Under the pieces are notes generated by a model. That model made no database searches. It saw only the letters and a program-made list of their open reading frames with translations, and had not been told where the DNA came from. A DNA stretch of 64,000 nt. It comes from Riptortus pedestris (lineage: Eukaryota > Arthropoda > Insecta > Hemiptera > Alydidae). Location: assembly GCA_019009955.1 (NCBI GenBank), contig CM032233.1:82758501-82822500 (forward strand), read 5' to 3'. Below, one piece after another: positions 47,168 to 59,379 of this stretch (positions within the stretch are counted from its first letter, which is position 1; every line of letters starts with the position of its first letter). The translations under genes were made by a program, and so were the position numbers.

Positions 47168-48027
47168 AATCAATTTCGTTAATGACCGGGAGGGGGATTT
47201 CGAGGGGGCGAAATCAAATATTCAAAATATCTCAGTTAATAGAATTCTGATCAAAGCATTGTACATAACTAATCTAGTTCAAAATTAAATTTCCTATAAA
47301 TACTTTTTTTATTTAAATTTTTGTTTGATCGTTACTAAACTCAATATTTAATCGTTTTATGTAAAAAGAAGGATCTAGTTCGTTAATGGCTGAAATCGGA
47401 CCAGTGGGAGGGGGGGGGATTTTCGGAAATTTGAAATATTTCCGTTACTATATGTCGAAGAGAAAAATTGTAAAGGGCAAATACTATTGAAAATTCAATG
47501 AACTATACATATTGTTATATATGTTTATTCTCTATCTTGAATATTAACCGAGATATTAGCATTTTTTAGATTTCAGCCTTCAGTAAACCCCCACTTCTAC
47601 TCATGTTACATAAAAAGTACTCTGTTATGTAATAAACCACATTATTCGAAGCTTAAATACCACAAATTGTTTTCAAGAGGCCTTTATTATAGTAGATAAA
47701 TACAAATACGTTCAGGTGTGCTCCGCCCTTTCTTAAGTTCTTGGACTACTAAAATTTCATTGATTGAGATAAAAATTATTCTGATCCATTATAAACTACC
47801 GAACTTGATATAGTAAATAGTTTTCAATAAAATTAATATGTTATATTTTGATATATTTCAGTATTTGTTTTTCATTCCGATGAGAACTTGTCACACCTGT
47901 TTGTTTACGTTTCGGACGATTCCCCTCTGGAGGCTTCTTATTATCGTTTGTATTTATTCACTCGATATTGACGGTGCTATTGTGTTACCACAAGTCTGTT
48001 CAGTTCACGCAGCCCCTGCGTGGTGAA
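47168..48027 (-). mobile_element. family H copy, long form, without 3' tail
   Basis: A partial module (47168-47310) is followed by a full one, then the long 5' region (TTGGACTACTAAAATTTCAT, TTATTCTGATCCATTATAAA). It ends GCCCCTGCGTGGTGAA at 48027. Its left edge abuts the CTAA end of the previous copy. Confidence 0.82.
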
Positions 48028-48246
48028 CTTTTTTAGTTTTACAAGAAAAGATTATATATCGTGTTCAGTTACGATCAAGCAATAATTGTATACCACTAGA
48101 CGTGGTAAAACACACACACATATATAATTATGAACGCACCGTATTTTCGTCATCTCATAGATTGGAATGGCAATTGAAAAACGTTTTCGAAAATCGTGTC
48201 ATGAGAATAACTTGAATGCTGATTTTCCTTAAGGGAAATCTGCTAA
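48028..48246 (+). mobile_element. family H 3' half
   Basis: TTAGTTTTACAAGAAAAGAT picks up in the module at the same internal site as the right side of the nested insertion near 45940. It continues through ACACACACACATATATAA to CTTAAGGGAAATCTGCTAA at 48246. Confidence 0.82.
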
Positions 48247-48798
48247 AAGTAATATTTTTGGTGCGTATTTGTTTTATACAGTAAATAATCCTCACGAATA
48301 TTTATTTAAAATTTATTAGCTATACTCGTTTATGATTTCCAGGCGATAAAAACAATTTTTAGAACGGTCACCAATAATCCACCTTAAGTGACAAATCAAT
48401 GTGTTGTTCGTTGTTTTTTTTTTGCCTTTGTCTGTGTTTTGTGAGTAGGTGAGAGCCTGGGTGGGTGGATTTTTCCCCGAACATAAAAAAAATAAAAAAC
48501 CTATAAAAAAGTCTCCTTCACGTTCACTGGAACATAAAGGGAGGAGGGACAATGCACTAATATTGTGCGCACGATACAATAGAAGGTATTCAGACGAAAT
48601 ATAAGTACCCTTAAAATATTTTTTTAGCCTTAAATATATTGTATTTTTTTTTGCAAATTTTTCCTTCATTTTTAGTTAACTTCTCCAAAGAATTATTTTA
48701 ATTTTTACGCAAGGTATACTGACTTTTAGACCCTCGTCCTTATGATATTCGCGTTTTTCCTTCATTTAATAAATTGATAGATAGAGCCTTGATATGAA
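48247..48798. other. unassigned stretch
   Basis: A 117-codon minus frame (48316-48669) has low-complexity Lys/Thr/Phe content and no motif. It is judged accidental. Confidence 0.4.
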
Positions 48799-50185
48799 TT
48801 AGCAGACTTCTCTTAAGTACTCATGGCGCAATTTTTGAAAACTTTTGAAATGTCCTTAGATCCTACCCGGGAGATGAGGAAAATGAGGTCCGTTTCAAGC
48901 TATATATATATATATATATATACATGTTGACTGACTAATGATGGTTCTTCTGCTTCGGATCAATGTTAACAAATACCAAAATTATTGTAAATGTAATGTA
49001 CTGTAAATGTGTGTGTGTTATGTGTATGTGTTATCCATGTTTTAGTTCCAACTAAATTTTGGTATGTAATATTTAGAATAAGAATTTTAGTTATGAAGAA
49101 TGAAATTAAATAATGTGTTCCTGTATCTATCCCTCTACACTTTTTGACCCACCGCGTTAATAATAATTTCCATCAACAAATCATGAATAGTATTTATTTT
49201 TCAATGTTTATCATCATCTATTATTGAACATATTTCCTTTCAAAAACCAAATCCAAGACATATAGTTTAACGCTTAGTTTAGCACGTAAGGATAGCCAAT
49301 CCTTAAGTTATAAAACTTTTACTTTCTTAGGTAAAATAAGTAATTTTATCAATGAAGATTTTTATTTCGAGGGTACATTGGAGTTATATATTAATTTTCT
49401 TAACGAAATAATTGCAGAATATTTTGTCGTGTCTTTAAACCAATAAACGCCAAAAAGACCACAAGCATTGAAACAATTGTAAACTCTATTACAAACCGTT
49501 AATACCTATCGTTATATACATTATAGATATAGATATAAACTTAAAAATATTTTTTGCTTCGGATCGAAATATGCCAGTTGACAATGTAAAAGAAAAAAGT
49601 AATTCTTGTAATGTTTTTCATATCTCGAAAATTAATCTATATTTTAGACTTTCAAAATGAGTGAATTAATCTACATGTCCAAATTATGTCATATGAAATA
49701 AGTATGAAAATTATTTCAATTAATCCAATAATACCCAAATGTTGTATTAATTGAACTTTTACTTTCTTAGGTACATACAAATAAGTAATTTAATGACACC
49801 ATCAATCAAGATATGTCGTTCTTTAATCGAAAATGTTTATTTGATCTATACTATACTCGACATTTAACCGTTCCAGTCAACATTAAAGATCATATTTGTT
49901 ATTGGTGGAAATTAGACCAGGCATTGTGGGGATTCAAAAGTTCAAAATATCTTCGTTATCATAATTCGGGCCGTAAAATATTATAGAACCATAATTGTTA
50001 AAACATTTCGGAATTTTAAATTTCAACAACCATTGTTTTATGTATGTTTATATTTAGCTGTTTTAGACTAGAGTTATTGGCAGGAATTGAAGCAGAAATA
50101 GTGAGGGCTTAAAAGGGAGGGGAGGGTTGGTGTTATACCATCACGTGGGAAATTTGCTTACTTTACGCAGCCCCTGTGTGACGGA
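48799..50185 (-). mobile_element. family H copy, long and strongly decayed
   Basis: The 3' end TTAGCAGACTTCTCTTAAG, tail and (TA)n (48901-48922) are clear. The 5' end CTTTACGCAGCCCCTGTGTG to ACGGA at 50185 is clear. Between them, diverged blocks such as ACTTTTACTTTCTTAGGTA (49318 and 49756) and TTGCTTCGGATC (48950, 49556) suggest repeated modules. The stretch GTCAACATTAAAGATCATAT near 49888 is the intact version of the site hit by the piggyBac MITE at 55682. Confidence 0.6.
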
Positions 50186-50570
50186 CTTCTTCCTTTATCT
50201 ATAAAGATGAGATTTTGTCGCACGCTATTTGCCTTGTCTCACAACCCTTAGAAAGACAGGCACTAAAATTAGAAACGATTTATTTCAATAGACGTCGTTG
50301 AAGAACCATTATCATCATTTTAGATTATGTTTTATTTATATATCTTTCTCTTCCATCAATCGGTACTATTTAATATTGCAAGTAGACTTAGTAGTTAATA
50401 TTACTCATTAACAGCGCTATCGCGAAATTCAATTGTTGATCCTTATGTAGACAACAGGTTTTTTTATATTAAATTATTCAATTAAGATTTTATTTTTCTC
50501 TCCTCATTTGAAATATTCCTTGTTACATCATTAAATATAGATTAAATAATAGCTTCACCAGAAAAAAAAG
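50186..50570. other. unassigned gap
   Basis: No recognised feature. Confidence 0.4.
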
Positions 50571-51031
50571 TCTATCACGCAGGGGCTACGTTATCTAAAC
50601 AGATTACCCACGTGCGTCACGTATTTGCATTTATCTCAAAATGTGAAGGTTCAATAAGAACAATATTTGACATTTAAGCTTCGAATTAAGTGTTTAAAAA
50701 TATAACAGCTTAATGGAAATATGAAATGAGTAGGAGTGGGGGAGGGTTACTGAAGACCAAAACTAAAAAAATTCAAATATCTTGGTTAATAATCAGTATA
50801 TTGAAAAAAACGTAATAACATGTATAGAACATTAGGTATGCAATAAATTTGATAGTAAACAATGTTTCGATCAAACGCATAACAACGGAGATATTTCGAA
50901 TTTTCAAAATTCTCTCCCTCCACCCTACTTTTAGCCGTTAAAGAACTTGAACTTCATTTTTACAGGGAACGTTTAAATATCGAGTTTTTGTAACTATCAG
51001 ACAAAAATTGCGCTAGAGCGTTAACAGACGA

Positions 51032-51097
<66 letters not shown>

Positions 51098-51323
51098 CTA
51101 CCAGGAAGGAATCATACAAGAAGCGATCGAGTTGAAAAAAGACCTAATAATTTAAAAAAAAATCTGATAGTTATAGATTAAGTAAAGTTTGGAATACAAT
51201 TTTGAACGGAGCTTATTTTCGTCATCACCTAGGTAAGATCGATGGGAATTAGAAGAAATTTATAGAAAATCCCATCATGGGTACAACCTCAATAGCTGAT
51301 TTCCTCTAAGGGAAATCTGCTGA
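50571..51323 (+). mobile_element. family H copy with a Penelope remnant beside its TA tract
   Basis: TCTATCACGCAGGGGCTACG to CTCTAAGGGAAATCTGCTGA, with the last CTAA changed to CTGA. (TA)n at 51036-51094 is followed by 100 foreign bases (51095-51195) before AATTTTGAACGGAGC resumes the tail. Confidence 0.87.
51095..51195 (+). pseudogene. Penelope-like polyprotein C-terminal remnant
   Basis: Frame one reads RYQEGIIQEAIELKKD. After an indel in the A run another frame reads DSYRLSKVWNTIL. The pattern '(I)REAIEI.K...N.(N)R.D.Y.LS..W...L' is the last conserved block after the GIY-YIG domain in many Penelope-like proteins. Only about 100 bp survives, in the TA tract of a family H copy. Confidence 0.5.
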
Positions 51324-52041
51324 AACTAAATATGGAAGAATGAATTCAAGCAATAGCTGGAAACTGCTTTCTACAAAAAAAACAAAACTTTTTACAGACA
51401 TGTTTTGAATGTGAATTGAGTAAACTGTATTTTGCCTGAATAGAAATTATAATTTGCCAAGAGTCCAAACGTTAGTATTTCAAAATGTTGACAAGAGTCT
51501 AATTTCAATACGTAACAACAATTGTCCGTCATACCATCAATATCAACAAATATTTGACTGGAATATAGGAAAATGTTAAATGAACGAGATGAAAAGAGAA
51601 TGCAGACCCAAATTGGCGACTAGAAGGCATAACGTTTATTATGTATGGGTTATTGAATTTGGAGTGGACTCTTCACCCCACCATATCTGCATTGCTAATG
51701 CACTCGCCGAAAGCCTTCCACATCGCTTCTACTCATATCTAAATATTTCAACCTCTTTGCATTAAACAATATTTTTGAAATTTTTACGATGAGACTTTTG
51801 GACAGAGCACTGACTGGAAATGTATGCTGACAGTGGAAGAAAAATAACCATTCTATGACCCCCCCTACGTTCCGTCTTATGGAAAATGATAAAAGGAATG
51901 TTTGAAACTGGTTGGGCAAAGAAAAGTCCGTCACGCACGTTGTTTGCTTTTATCTTTTTTTTGCCATTTTAAATTGATGACATTTGTCCATAAATATGAG
52001 CCTGCTATTGGAATTAGGATATAATTATTAAAACTAAAAAG
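51324..52041. other. unassigned stretch
   Basis: Overlapping 61- and 79-codon frames have no motif. A family H nub AAAAGTCCGTCACGCACG lies at about 51925-51942, with nothing of the element after it. Confidence 0.4.
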
Positions 52042-52389
52042 TCCGTCACTCAGTGGCTGCGTATACTAAGCAGATTTCTCAAGTGCTGGTATAACACATG
52101 GCATCTAACCACTTATTTTCTATTTCTAACACCATGAAAATCTTAATCGATGGCGTCATCAGACTAACTATTTGCATTTATCTCGCATAATAATGCTCTG
52201 TCGAAAACACAGTTTTGTATTTATGCTTGGAATAAGATGTTTCATGAAACATTCTCTATCACCTATATACTGATAGCTGAAATTCTAAAAATGCCGATAT
52301 GTCGGTTAATATTGAAGATGGAGTAAACAAGTGTATAACAAAAAATCCCAATGAATCCCTCCCTCTAAAGCTACCCTATTCCTGGTCCG
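52042..52389 (+). mobile_element. family H 5' part, truncated by the next copy
   Basis: TCCGTCACTCAGTGGCTGCG, the GTGCTGGTATAACACATGGC-type region and a shortened module end at CTATTCCTGGTCCGGTAAG, where the next element begins in the same direction. Confidence 0.8.
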
Positions 52390-52394
52390 GTAAG

Positions 52395-53161
52395 GCCGTC
52401 ACGCAGGAGCTGCGTAAACTAAGCAGATTCCCCACGTGAAGTTTTACAATAGAGAAATCTACATACTGCTAACACTTAACTCACCCCGAATATTAAGGGA
52501 ATAAATGCATACGGAAATAAGAATTCTTTCAGTCATAACCTCCCAACGGAAAACGTCTGAACTGTAAGCAAACAGGTCGGCCAACCGCTCATAGGTCAGC
52601 TTGATAGAAATATTCTTCACCGGAAACAAAAACAATTACTGAAATATATCTCAATATAACGTATTAATTTTATTGAAAACTATTTATGAAATCTAGTACT
52701 GTAATTTATAATGAGTCAGAATAATTTATATCTTATTCAATCGAATTTAAGAAGTCCAAAAACTTAAGACGAGGGGCACCGGAACATATTTGCATGTTTC
52801 TCATATAATTAAGATCTCTTGAAAACAGTATTTGGTATTTAAGCTTCAAATAATGTGGTTTATTACATAAACGGGTATTATTTTTGTAACATTAGTAAAA
52901 GTGGGGGTTTGCCGAAGGCTGAAAACTGAAAAATGCAAATATCTCGGGCTATATACAAGATAGAGAAAAGTACCAATATTTATAGTACATTTAATTTGCA
53001 ATAAGATTGATACTATGCACTTTTTCGATCCGACGTATAGGGACGATAGCAAAATTCTCGATCGAAAACATGTATAGAACTGATCTTATTGTAAATTCAA
53101 TTGTCTATAAATGTTGTAATATACATATAACATTTGTTTTTGATCAAACAAAATTTCTAAC

Positions 53162-53211
<50 letters not shown>

Positions 53212-53577
53212 TTGGTCTTAATCTCGCGTGGTAGACCTAGAGTGACGGGTTCGAGTTTCGCCCTGGGCAGTAGAAATTTATTTAGTGACGGACTCCTTCG
53301 TAAGGAGTTATTAAATACACTCCTTAGGCCCATCCTGGCGAGAAAAGGGTGGAAACCTGTGGACTACCCGTCCCGATTAGCCTATTAGCCTAGTAGCATA
53401 AAGTAGACGTAAATAATAATAATAATAATATATATATGTACACACATATTTGTTTTTGGACAGACCTCATTTTTGTCATCTCCTAGGTAGGATAGATGGA
53501 CATTTGAAGACATTTTTCGAAAATCGCGTCATGAGTACAACCTCAACTGCTGATTCCCACTAAGGGAAGTCTGCTCA
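52395..53577 (+). mobile_element. family H copy, long form, rearranged and carrying a SINE
   Basis: GCCGTCACGCAGGAGCTGCG to CACTAAGGGAAGTCTGCTCA (end CTAA mutated). The long 5' region is complete. Around 53050-53125 a piece reads in inverted orientation (TAGAACTGATCTTATTG). A TA tract (53165-53209), SINE, AAT-repeat/TATATA and tail follow. Confidence 0.82.
53211..53430 (+). mobile_element. tRNA-derived SINE, 5'-truncated copy
   Basis: It starts inside the tRNA part (GTTGGTCTTAATCTCGCGTG), contains a B-box-like GGGTTCGAGTTTC and a body GGGCAGTAGAAATTTATTTA ... GAGAAAAGGGTGG ... GTCCCGATTAGCC, and ends in AATAATAATA. It parallels 57866-58073 but has a longer middle (ACTCCTTCGTAAGGAGTTAT). Confidence 0.8.
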
Positions 53578-54136
53578 TAATGCGTGCAGTACAGGTTGTA
53601 TGACGCAGGCTAGATAGAATATCGACATCAGTAGTTCAATAAAAAAACTTTAAATGTCACCAACTAGTTTACATTTTACATTGGAAAAAAGATCTCACGT
53701 TCTCCCCAAGAAGAAGAGGCTGCTGGAGGAAGCTTTGGGCACGCAATTGACAAGAGTGAATGTCGCAAGATTATCGCAGAGGTGGCCCAAACGTATAGCA
53801 GTTAAGTTATTTTGTTTATCTTTAGACTTTTAGAGCACCCAGAGTGTTTTATACCCACGATTCATTGCAGGATGGGCATTGTGTCTCCTGGCCAATGTTG
53901 CGAAGTATTTTGCAATATACCGGATAAACCCTTCTTAGGACTTACTTTCTCTGATAATGGCCATTGTGTATGTCCATTCATTGGCCGTCTGGTCCGGTAT
54001 TTTATCGTTTTAATTACCGGATTGTGACATACATTTACCGCGTGATAGATACTTCATACCCCGTGATTGATTTTCACAGGCAACAGTCAGTATTTCAGAA
54101 GACGCCATACCTCCATTTGGGGTTGCTAACATTAGT
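53578..54136. other. unassigned stretch
   Basis: Two overlapping plus frames (53812-54218) have no recognised motif. Confidence 0.4.
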
Positions 54137-54235
54137 AGACAATATGCACGTGTTCATATTTTATTCTATTCTAGAAATGCATAAGATATGTTCATATCAG
54201 AGGATGATATTGCCGTGATAGCTTTAAGCTCAACA
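54137..54235. repeat. ~100-bp direct repeat, left copy
   Basis: TAGACAATATGCACGTGTTC through CTAGAAATGCA to GATGATATTGCCGTGA is closely matched at 54758-54853. The pair brackets the copia relic. Confidence 0.8.
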
Positions 54236-54289
54236 TCATCCGTAGGAAATAGATAGTGCTATTTTCGTAGATAGGGCCTGAAATTTCCG

Positions 54290-54720
54290 ACGGAACAGTG
54301 GCTTCGTTAATACATTTTCTTTAGAGGGACAGTATTCGATATTTACTTCTTGCCTCCTAATAAGAAACGCCTAAGGATATCTAGGTCCTTGATCCTAACT
54401 CTAGCTTTATCATTTTCTACCAATGTCATGCATCTCTGTCTTCGAAATGTATTGTTGGATTTTTCTGACAGTATCCTGAATCCTTGACAAGTAGTCGAAT
54501 GGATAACGCTTCCTGAGCAGCCATTGATCCTGCCATAAACTCAGCTTCTGTTGATGAATGGGTCACCCATTGTTGCTTTTAGCAGAACCAATGCACACAT
54601 GAGTTTCCAAGCATGAAAACATAGCTACAGATTGATTTACGGTTACCTAATACGAATAACTTCCATCCTCATTCGCCATATATTATAAGTGTCTGTCCTC
54701 GACTTCTATCATTCCCACAT
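54290..54720 (-). pseudogene. Ty1/copia RNase H and pol C-terminus relic
   Basis: On minus, SYVFMLGNSCVHWFC, then KQQWVTHSSTEAEFMAGSMA, AQEALSIRLLVKDSGY and NPTIHFEDRDA match the copia RNase H order (GYVF.L....W.SK.Q..V..SSTEAEYMA...A.QEA..LR, then NPT...ED). After a frameshift it continues LVENDKARVRIKDLDIL, then EYCPSKENV, TKPL-like. Stops and frameshifts make it dead. No LTR was recognised. Confidence 0.75.
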
Positions 54721-54757
54721 TATTTCCATCCGAAAAAAGTCTCATAATGTGTTAAAA

Positions 54758-54853
54758 TAAGTAGACAACATGCACGTATTCATATCTTATTCTATCCTAG
54801 AAATGCAACATATCTTCATATAACAGGATGATGTTGCCATGACAACTTTACCC
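54758..54853. repeat. ~100-bp direct repeat, right copy
   Basis: Partner of 54137-54235 (TAGACAACATGCACGTATTC ... GATGATGTTGCCATGA). Confidence 0.8.
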
Positions 54854-55143
54854 TCAAACAGGTGCACATTGATGGGCGGGTGTTTTGCGGTGGGGGAAAA
54901 GTTAGTAAATGATTCTTTTACAGCAATATATAGTCCAAAATCACTCCATAAACTATATAAACACTTAGGATTTTTTTATTTACAACTTTTATTAGCATAC
55001 AGAACTTGATAGCATTCACTCTAATAAGAAAGGCAGACTACGGTGGTTGAGTCACTTTGAGAAGGTCCATCGCAGCCTCATTCAGGCCAAGATGCACTTC
55101 TTACAAACAGTAAGTTAAGAAGAGAAGAAGATACGGGAGGTTT
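54854..55143. other. unassigned stretch
   Basis: No recognised feature. Confidence 0.4.
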
Positions 55144-56489
55144 TTAGCAGATTTCCCTGAAGTTAAATCAGCTATTGAGGTTGAACTCATTATGGGATTT
55201 TCGAAAAATGTCTTCAAATGACCATTAATCCTGCCTAGGAGATGAGGAAAATGAGTTCCATACAAAATTGTATATATATTTGTATGTTAACGCTCTAGCA
55301 GTCTCAATTTTTGTCTGATCGTTACCGAACTCGTTATTTAAACGTTTTATGTAAAAATGAAGATCAAGTTCGTTAACAACTAAAATCCGAGCAGTGGGAG
55401 AGTGGGGAATTTCGAAAACTCGGAATACCTCCGTTGTTATGCATCGGGTCGAAAAGTTGTATAGAACCAATGCTATTGTAATGCAATGTTCTATAAATGT
55501 TGTTTTTTACATGTTTTTTTCTATACTGAGTATTAACAGAGATATTTCCATATTTTACTTTTCATCCATGAGTATAACCGAACTCCGATTCATCTCATAT
55601 TAAGTATAAGCAATTATAACGTGAACCACATTTTTTGATCTATTCATAGTGGATGTTTAGGCGTTTAGCAGTCAACGTTAACCCTCCATCGGGCGCAGCT
55701 GGCCTGAGAGGTCAGGAAAATATACTTTTTGAAGGCCCGCCTCATTCTGTCTCCCCTGTGAGGGGCATTCCCAGTAGTTTCCTGATTCGTGTCCATGCTT
55801 AGACTCCCCTACTATAGTCCATTGCCATCCTTCATCCAGACCGTCTGGTCCCTAGGTGGCTTGTGAGGCCGACGCTCTAATTGCTCTTTAATTTCAAAGA
55901 TGAGTTTTTTTCAAGATATATCAATTGCAGTCTTTCTTTTTACTAAGAATAATGCTATTCTATACGGAGGTTTGTCGATATCTTGAGAAATAAGTGCTAG
56001 TCTAACCCTGGCCTCCCAGGCCGAATGCGCCTAATCAATTTTACTTGTTTTAGTTTAAGCTTCATTCTATTCTAATAAAGCCATTATTTTACGTTCTAAA
56101 TAGTATATTAGCTTTCCTTAGATCCTAGAGAAGGCTGCTCTAACTGTGTTTTAAATTCAAATTTATTAGTGGGGAGTGGGGGGTTATAATGTGTGGGTGG
56201 CCCCTCAGGGCGGGTGCGCCCGATTTTGTTTCGTCCAGAGGTGCACCCGACGGAGGGTTAAAGACCATATTTGTTATTGGCTGAACTCGGGTCTATAATA
56301 GTGGTGGTTAAGACGGAAGGGAGGGGGGTAAGAAAACTCAAAATGTTTCAAAATTGACTTCGGCCTTCAGTGACCCCCCCCTTCTCCTTTTGGGCTTTGT
56401 ACATATAAATATAGAATGTGGGAGTACATAGATTTGCTATATCTGCACGTGGGAAATATGCTTATTTTACGCAGCACCTGCGAGACGGA
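55144..56489 (-). mobile_element. family H copy interrupted by a piggyBac MITE
   Basis: TTAGCAGATTTCCCTGAAGT to GCACCTGCGAGACGGA at 56489, two modules and a short TATATATAT core. The MITE (55682-56257) splits the second module at TTAA. Confidence 0.87.
55682..56257. mobile_element. piggyBac-type MITE, 576 bp
   Basis: The ends CCCTCCATCGGGCGCA and, in reverse complement, CCCTCCGTCGGGTGCA are flanked by TTAA at 55678-55681 and 56258-56261. The interior is GC-richer than the surroundings, with no transposase. The family H paralogue at 49888 shows the empty site with a single TTAA. The termini differ from those of the piggyBac at 41570, so it is another family. Confidence 0.92.
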
Positions 56490-56492
56490 CTT

Positions 56493-56613
56493 TTAGCAGT
56501 TTCCCTTAAGGAAAATCAGCAATTGAGGTCGTACTCATGACGCGAGTTTTGAAACCTTTCCTCAAATGTCCATCGATCCTACCCAGGAGATGATGAAAAT
56601 GAGGTCCGTTCAA

Positions 56614-56665
<52 letters not shown>

Positions 56666-57094
56666 TGTCTGTTAACGCTGTAGCGGTCGCAATTTTTGTT
56701 TGATCGTTACCAAACTTCATATTTAGTTGTTTTATGTAAAAAGAAAGATCAAGTTCGTTAACGGCTGAAATCGGACCAGTGGGAGGGAGGTTTAGAAGGG
56801 AGGATTTTCGAAATATCTCCGTTATTATACGTCGGATTCAAAAAATTGTACAGAATCATTCTTATTGCAAATTAAATTTATTATAAATATTCTTATATAC
56901 ATTTTTTCTCTATCTTGAATATTAACCGAGAAATTTGCCTTTTTATTAAATCTGGGCGGCTAACGGACGAGAGTGACTGTCCCCCCAAAACCTAGTTCGG
57001 CCTTTTCCGTGACTGCTCGGCTCTCGTGAAATTTCTCTATTGTAAAACTTCACGTTGGAAATCTGCTTAGTTTACGCAGCACCTGCGAGACAGA
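56493..57094 (-). mobile_element. family H copy in direct tandem with the previous one
   Basis: TTAGCAGTTTCCCTTAAGGA to GCACCTGCGAGACAGA, with (TA)n at about 56621-56669 and the compact-form CTAGTTCGG block. Only TTT-type bases separate it from the neighbour. Both share the rare 5' variant GCACCTGCGAGAC instead of GCCCCTGCGTGAC. Confidence 0.9.
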
Positions 57095-57562
57095 CTTTTT
57101 TACTATTGGAAACAATATATAGAACAATGTTTATACAGTAACTGAACTGTAATGTATGCTTTATGAGAATCAAGATTCCTACCTCGACTCTATGAAAGGT
57201 TATATTTTATACATGTTGTGTATATATATCCCCTTGGGTAAGAGGAATGAAGTATACAGCTGGAGGCTTTTTAAATGAGTGAGTGTATCTGACCGAGAGC
57301 TAACCGGCCAACCACCTTAGCTCAATCACGGAGATTTACGAGGCTAGTCTGCTGCTTAGAGATAAGGGTTCCTAATGGGAAACAGGCAAGGAGACTATGT
57401 TACACCTATGTAAATACCCCTACATCCCCAAAACAAACCCCTTTTCACTTATACAAACTCTACGCTCTCCACATATATTAATTGGCCAAATCTTATATTA
57501 ACCTTAGCCGAGATAGGGAAAAATTTAGAAAATCTGTTATTAATGGCTTTCAATAAATTATT
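57095..57562. other. unassigned gap
   Basis: Moderately GC-rich around 57240-57400, with no motif recognised. Confidence 0.4.
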
Positions 57563-57689
57563 TTAGCAGATTTCCCGTAAGGGAAAAAAGCTTTTGAGGT
57601 CGTACTCTTGACGAAGTGTTTGAATTTCTTCTTCAAATGTCCATCGATCCTACCCAGCAGATGACGAAAATGAGGTCCGTTCAAAACTG

Positions 57690-57754
<65 letters not shown>

Positions 57755-57796
57755 TTTTCCGCTCTAGCAGTCAAACTTTTTGATTTATAGTTACGA

Positions 57797-57857
<61 letters not shown>

Positions 57858-57865
57858 TATATATT

Positions 57866-58186
<321 letters not shown>

Positions 58187-58767
58187 TTGTTTGTTACTGC
58201 TGTTGCGGTCGCAATTTTTGTCTTATCGTTACCAAACGTTTTATATAATCGTTTTATGCAAAAATAAAGATCAAGTTCGTTAACGGCAGAAATCGAACCA
58301 GGGGGAGTGGGTGGGGGTGGGTTATAGGGGGAGAATTTCGAAAATTCTTAATATCTCCGTTATTATACGTCGAATCGAAACATTGTATAGAACCAATCTT
58401 ATTGGTTAATAAACAAATAACAATAAATGTAATTTTCTATAAATGTTGTTATGTACATTTTTTCATTATCCTCATTATTAACCGAGATATGTGCAATTAT
58501 TAGTTTTTCGACTTCAGTAAACCTCAACTCCGACTTATGTCATGTAAACAATAAGCAGATATATTATGAAGCACTTTATTTGAAGCCTGAATACCAAATA
58601 TATTTCTCATTGAACATTTGCTTTTCGAGATAAATGCAAATACGTAATACACGTGAAAAATCTGTTTAGTTAGCGCAGCCCCTGCGTGACGGACTTTTAT
58701 ACAAGAGATTTAATTTCAAAATTTGAAACTATAACCCTAATTTGGAACTATATATATATATATATAT

Positions 58768-58981
58768 ACTGCTCAAAAATGAATAGGGATATTGGTTATT
58801 TTTTTCTTATCCTATTAATTTTAATTAAATCGACCTTAATTAAATAACTTTTTTATGGGGGAAAAGACAATAATTTCTATTAAATATTAATGATATTTAT
58901 AATTAAAAAAAAAATTGCTAGGCCCCATAAATACCACAAAACCTACCAACCTACCAATATCCCTATTCCTTTTTGAGCAGT
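58768..58981. mobile_element. small TIR element (MITE), ~214 bp
   Basis: The ends ACTGCTCAAAAATGAATAGG / GATATTGGT and, in reverse complement, ACTGCTCAAAAAGGAATAGG / GATATTGGT give about 29 bp of near-perfect terminal repeat. The interior is AT-rich and non-coding. It lies between a TA tract and a CA tract. The superfamily is uncertain; a TA duplication cannot be separated from the microsatellite. Confidence 0.8.
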
Positions 58982-58982
58982 T

Positions 58983-59049
<67 letters not shown>

Positions 59050-59108
59050 TCACACACACCCATGATTACGACCTTAAAAGCTGATTTCCCTTAGGGGAAA
59101 TTTGCTAA
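58982..59108 (+). mobile_element. family H 3' end with (CA)n core
   Basis: (CA)n at 58984-59060, then a shortened tail CCATGATTACGACCTTAAAA, GCTGATTTCC CTTAGGGGAA ATTTGCTAA at 59108. Most of the usual tail before CATGA is missing. Confidence 0.75.
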
Positions 59109-59379
59109 AAGTAGAAGAGGGCGATTATTTAAATCCTAATTGATGATGTAATTTCACAACGACATAATCATTGAAAATGGTCGTTGACGCTTTTAAGGTA
59201 ACCAATGAAAAATTATTAAGAAGCAGCTATCATTTTAAAATTCTGAATATTTAAAAGTGGCTCCAACGAAAAAGCAATGCGAATTTGTTCTTTAGATTTT
59301 GTCAATTGCTCTAAAACAAATTTCCAGTGGTTATGTTATTGTGACTACATCGAAGTGACTATACAAGAATTAACAAATG
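59109..59379. other. unassigned gap
   Basis: No recognised feature. Confidence 0.4.

Noticed and set aside
48316..48669. 117-codon minus-strand frame as a gene
   Set aside because: Low-complexity composition, no motif, overlaps poly-A/T runs, no supporting neighbours.
51580..51934. Overlapping opposite-strand frames of 61 and 79 codons
   Set aside because: No motif in either; typical chance frames.
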